DNA of 64,000 nt from Agelaius tricolor (lineage: Eukaryota > Chordata > Aves > Passeriformes > Icteridae): the NCBI GenBank assembly GCA_023055355.1, contig JALJCS010000001.1, positions 100,611,381-100,675,380 on the forward strand. Direction: 5' to 3'. Under the pieces are notes generated by a model. The model worked only from the letters and a program-made list of their open reading frames with translations. It was not told where the DNA came from and did not search any database. This document shows, piece after piece, positions 62,031 to 64,000 of this stretch. How positions within the stretch are numbered: the first letter of the stretch is position 1; the number at the start of each line of letters is the position of its first letter. The position numbers and the translations under genes were made by a program.

Positions 62031-64000
62031 GGATATAACAACATTTCACCATTGTGGAATACCTCAAAATCTTCAGCAGTCAACCTAAATACATAAAACT
62101 TTAAAATATGAACCTGTTTTACAGATTGCCTACACAAAAGTAATATTTACTGTATGACTACACTAGTAATTTTTAAAAATTATAAATACATTTAATATAT
62201 TCAAAACTTGTGAAGGATATTGGGGGAATATATTTTTAAAATACCACTGAAAGCCCAGAAAAATCAGAATAATATTTCTCTTTTTCATTATGAAAGTATT
62301 TTCTGACATCCTTGAATCATATTCAAACACAGCAGTTACAAAGTGGTGTTGAACACTCAGTTAACTGAACTGTAGGTGACTTAATGAATCAGATTTATAT
62401 CACAACAACGTTTCATTAAAATATGAAAAATGACCAATTCTGTCAGAAATCTAGAGGCAGTCTCATGGTTCCAGTTCTGTGAAATTTAAGAATTATTACT
62501 TCTTTGTTTTCTTTCTTACTGTACAACGTACACTTCTGTTGTAGGATTTCAGTCATCAGGCAAAACATTTCTTTATTTCACAAAAAATTGTTTACCAGCT
62601 CCCTGTTACTCCACTAGTGCTATCTCAACCTTTGCCCTTAGAAAATTACTTTAGATTTCCTTTTTTCCTTTGATGTTCTGTTGGTGATTTCACTGGATGC
62701 TCAGTACAACCCCATTAACCAGGTTGCCAAGCTGGAGCACCACCTGCCCGATTGCTTTGTGCCAAGCAGAGCTCTGGACTGGTCAGAGGGAGGACCTCTC
62801 TCCTTTGTGGGCAAATCAGTGGCCATCTTCACAAGGTCAGGGCTAAAGAATGCAGGCATTGCACATGCAAGTCTGGGAGCTGCAATTTGCCACGCTGCTG
62901 CACTGACACTGCCTCTGAACTCCCAACTTGAAGCTGGAGCAGGCATGTCTACCATGCACTTCACTATAGGCATATCCCAATTAATTGTTTTATTTTTTTG
63001 ACTCAGGTAAGATTCATGCTGAGGCAGGAGCTGGAAGTTTCTAACTTTGGTGTCTGAATTAATTACCACAGAAGAGACAGGAAAGAAGAATCAAATTGCA
63101 ATGTACAGCACCTTTATGACAGGAATCTAGAATTTCTTTTCAATGTGGTCTTTCATATGTATTTATAGTGTCTTTTACCTCAGCCTGAGTCAATACTACC
63201 CCATGGTGAAAAACACATACAAAAATATGTCTGTTCTTCCATCACTGACAACCTCCATTTGTGTCTGGGCACAATTCATTATGTTCTCATTTTTCTGTTG
63301 ATAGCCCGGCTTCCAGGGAAAAATAGTCTTTTTTTCATATAAATTCATGCTTTATTAGGTTATTTTACTTCTCTCTTATTTTTAAGTTTCTTTCACAAGG
63401 GGCAATTTACAGACTTCTCCCTAATCTTTTCTGAAGAGAGATTAATTTGGTTGTGTTCAGAAGCAAAGGCATAAGTAGACTGTACTTCTGGATAGAAAAA
63501 CATCAGCAACACAAAGCCAGTTTTTTGTCAGATTATCTACAAGTCACTAAAGATAGAGCAACAAAAAAGTATTCTGTTTCAGATTCTTAACCGTGTGAGA
63601 GAAATGTACACCTTAATGTCTGTAACCATCAAGAGCAATAAAAATGTTAATTCAGGTTTTGTTTTCTTAATATTCAGAGCAAATTATAGGACACGGAGGG
63701 AATGTCAACCAGACTGACAAGTAGCCAAGAGTGTTCTAATTCTGTTTTTGCTGCTGACTGGGTTGGTATATGTGCTCCCAGTGACAAGGTAGGTAATTTT
63801 CATACAGCTCCACAGCCTCTTCAGCCGTGGTTTGACAGCATCTGCCCTTCGCATCATATGTTTGCATGGTTTTTTGTCACTCCCAAGGACAAAGCAGCAC
63901 CACAGACTGTTGCAATGCATGTTTATCACAGGCATCCCACCTCCCTGAGGAAGAAAAGAATCTTAAGGCAAATATTGACATGAAATCCAGAAAAAATCAT
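62031..64000. other. Non-coding DNA with a short GC-richer patch
   Basis: Nothing could be assigned. Overlapping frames of 106 codons (62681-63001, plus) and 122 codons (62701-63069, minus) lie in a patch at about 62700-62960 that is richer in G and C than its surroundings. Neither has a domain I recognise. Two further overlapping frames of 93 and 76 codons lie at 63702-63983. Confidence 0.5.

Noticed and set aside
1..64000. Bacterial-type systems, CRISPR arrays, operons
   Set aside because: Composition, LINE and LTR content show vertebrate nuclear DNA. No spaced repeats of CRISPR type and no tightly packed genes are present.

Overview
The window is vertebrate nuclear DNA, almost certainly from a bird and probably a passerine. 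Three things point there: the recognisable LINEs are all CR1 (chicken repeat 1) fragments, without a mammalian-type poly(A) LINE/SINE load; several LTRs belong to families I know from avian genomes; and the background is AT-rich and gene-poor. The bird call rests on sequence I can see. The passerine call rests on remembered repeat families and is weaker.

Layout. The left edge (1-1311) is the 3' end of an endogenous retrovirus: an open envelope transmembrane (TM) subunit frame, a polypurine tract and a 3' LTR. Its gag, pol and 5' LTR lie outside the window. From 2.9 to 25 kb, mostly unique AT-rich DNA carries two CR1 fragments (2.9 kb and 12.5 kb), four LTRs on the minus strand (9.6, 13.3, 16.8, 18.5 kb) and one on the plus strand (24.5 kb). 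The LTRs at 13.3, 16.8 and 24.5 kb share a core motif and are related. From 25 to 47 kb there is a roughly 190-base pyrimidine tract (28.1 kb), an LTR-like segment with a TATA box and three imperfect tandem units (29.5 kb), a plus-strand CR1 with a broken reverse-transcriptase motif (33.4 kb), two strong small hairpins (35.4 and 41.75 kb), a CR1 ORF1 esterase-like fragment abutting a separate CR1 3' end (38.4-39.0 kb) and a CR1 3' end at 45.9 kb. The longest CR1 (47.7-48.9 kb) is interrupted by about 190 bases of almost pure A/T. From 49 to 64 kb the DNA is mostly unique, with one ancient CR1 at 61.5 kb.

Genes. No host protein-coding exon can be supported. Apart from the retroviral envelope end and CR1 coding relics, the open frames are short, lack recognisable domains and mostly overlap one another or lie antisense to repeats. 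No tRNA, rRNA or known ncRNA was recognised. The best reading is a gene desert or the inside of a very large intron, with repeats as the main content and two stretches that look like possible conserved non-coding elements. I found no convincing new multi-gene system. The most interesting items are the open envelope end, the A/T expansion inside a reverse-transcriptase motif, the hairpins and the CR1 ORF1 fragment.
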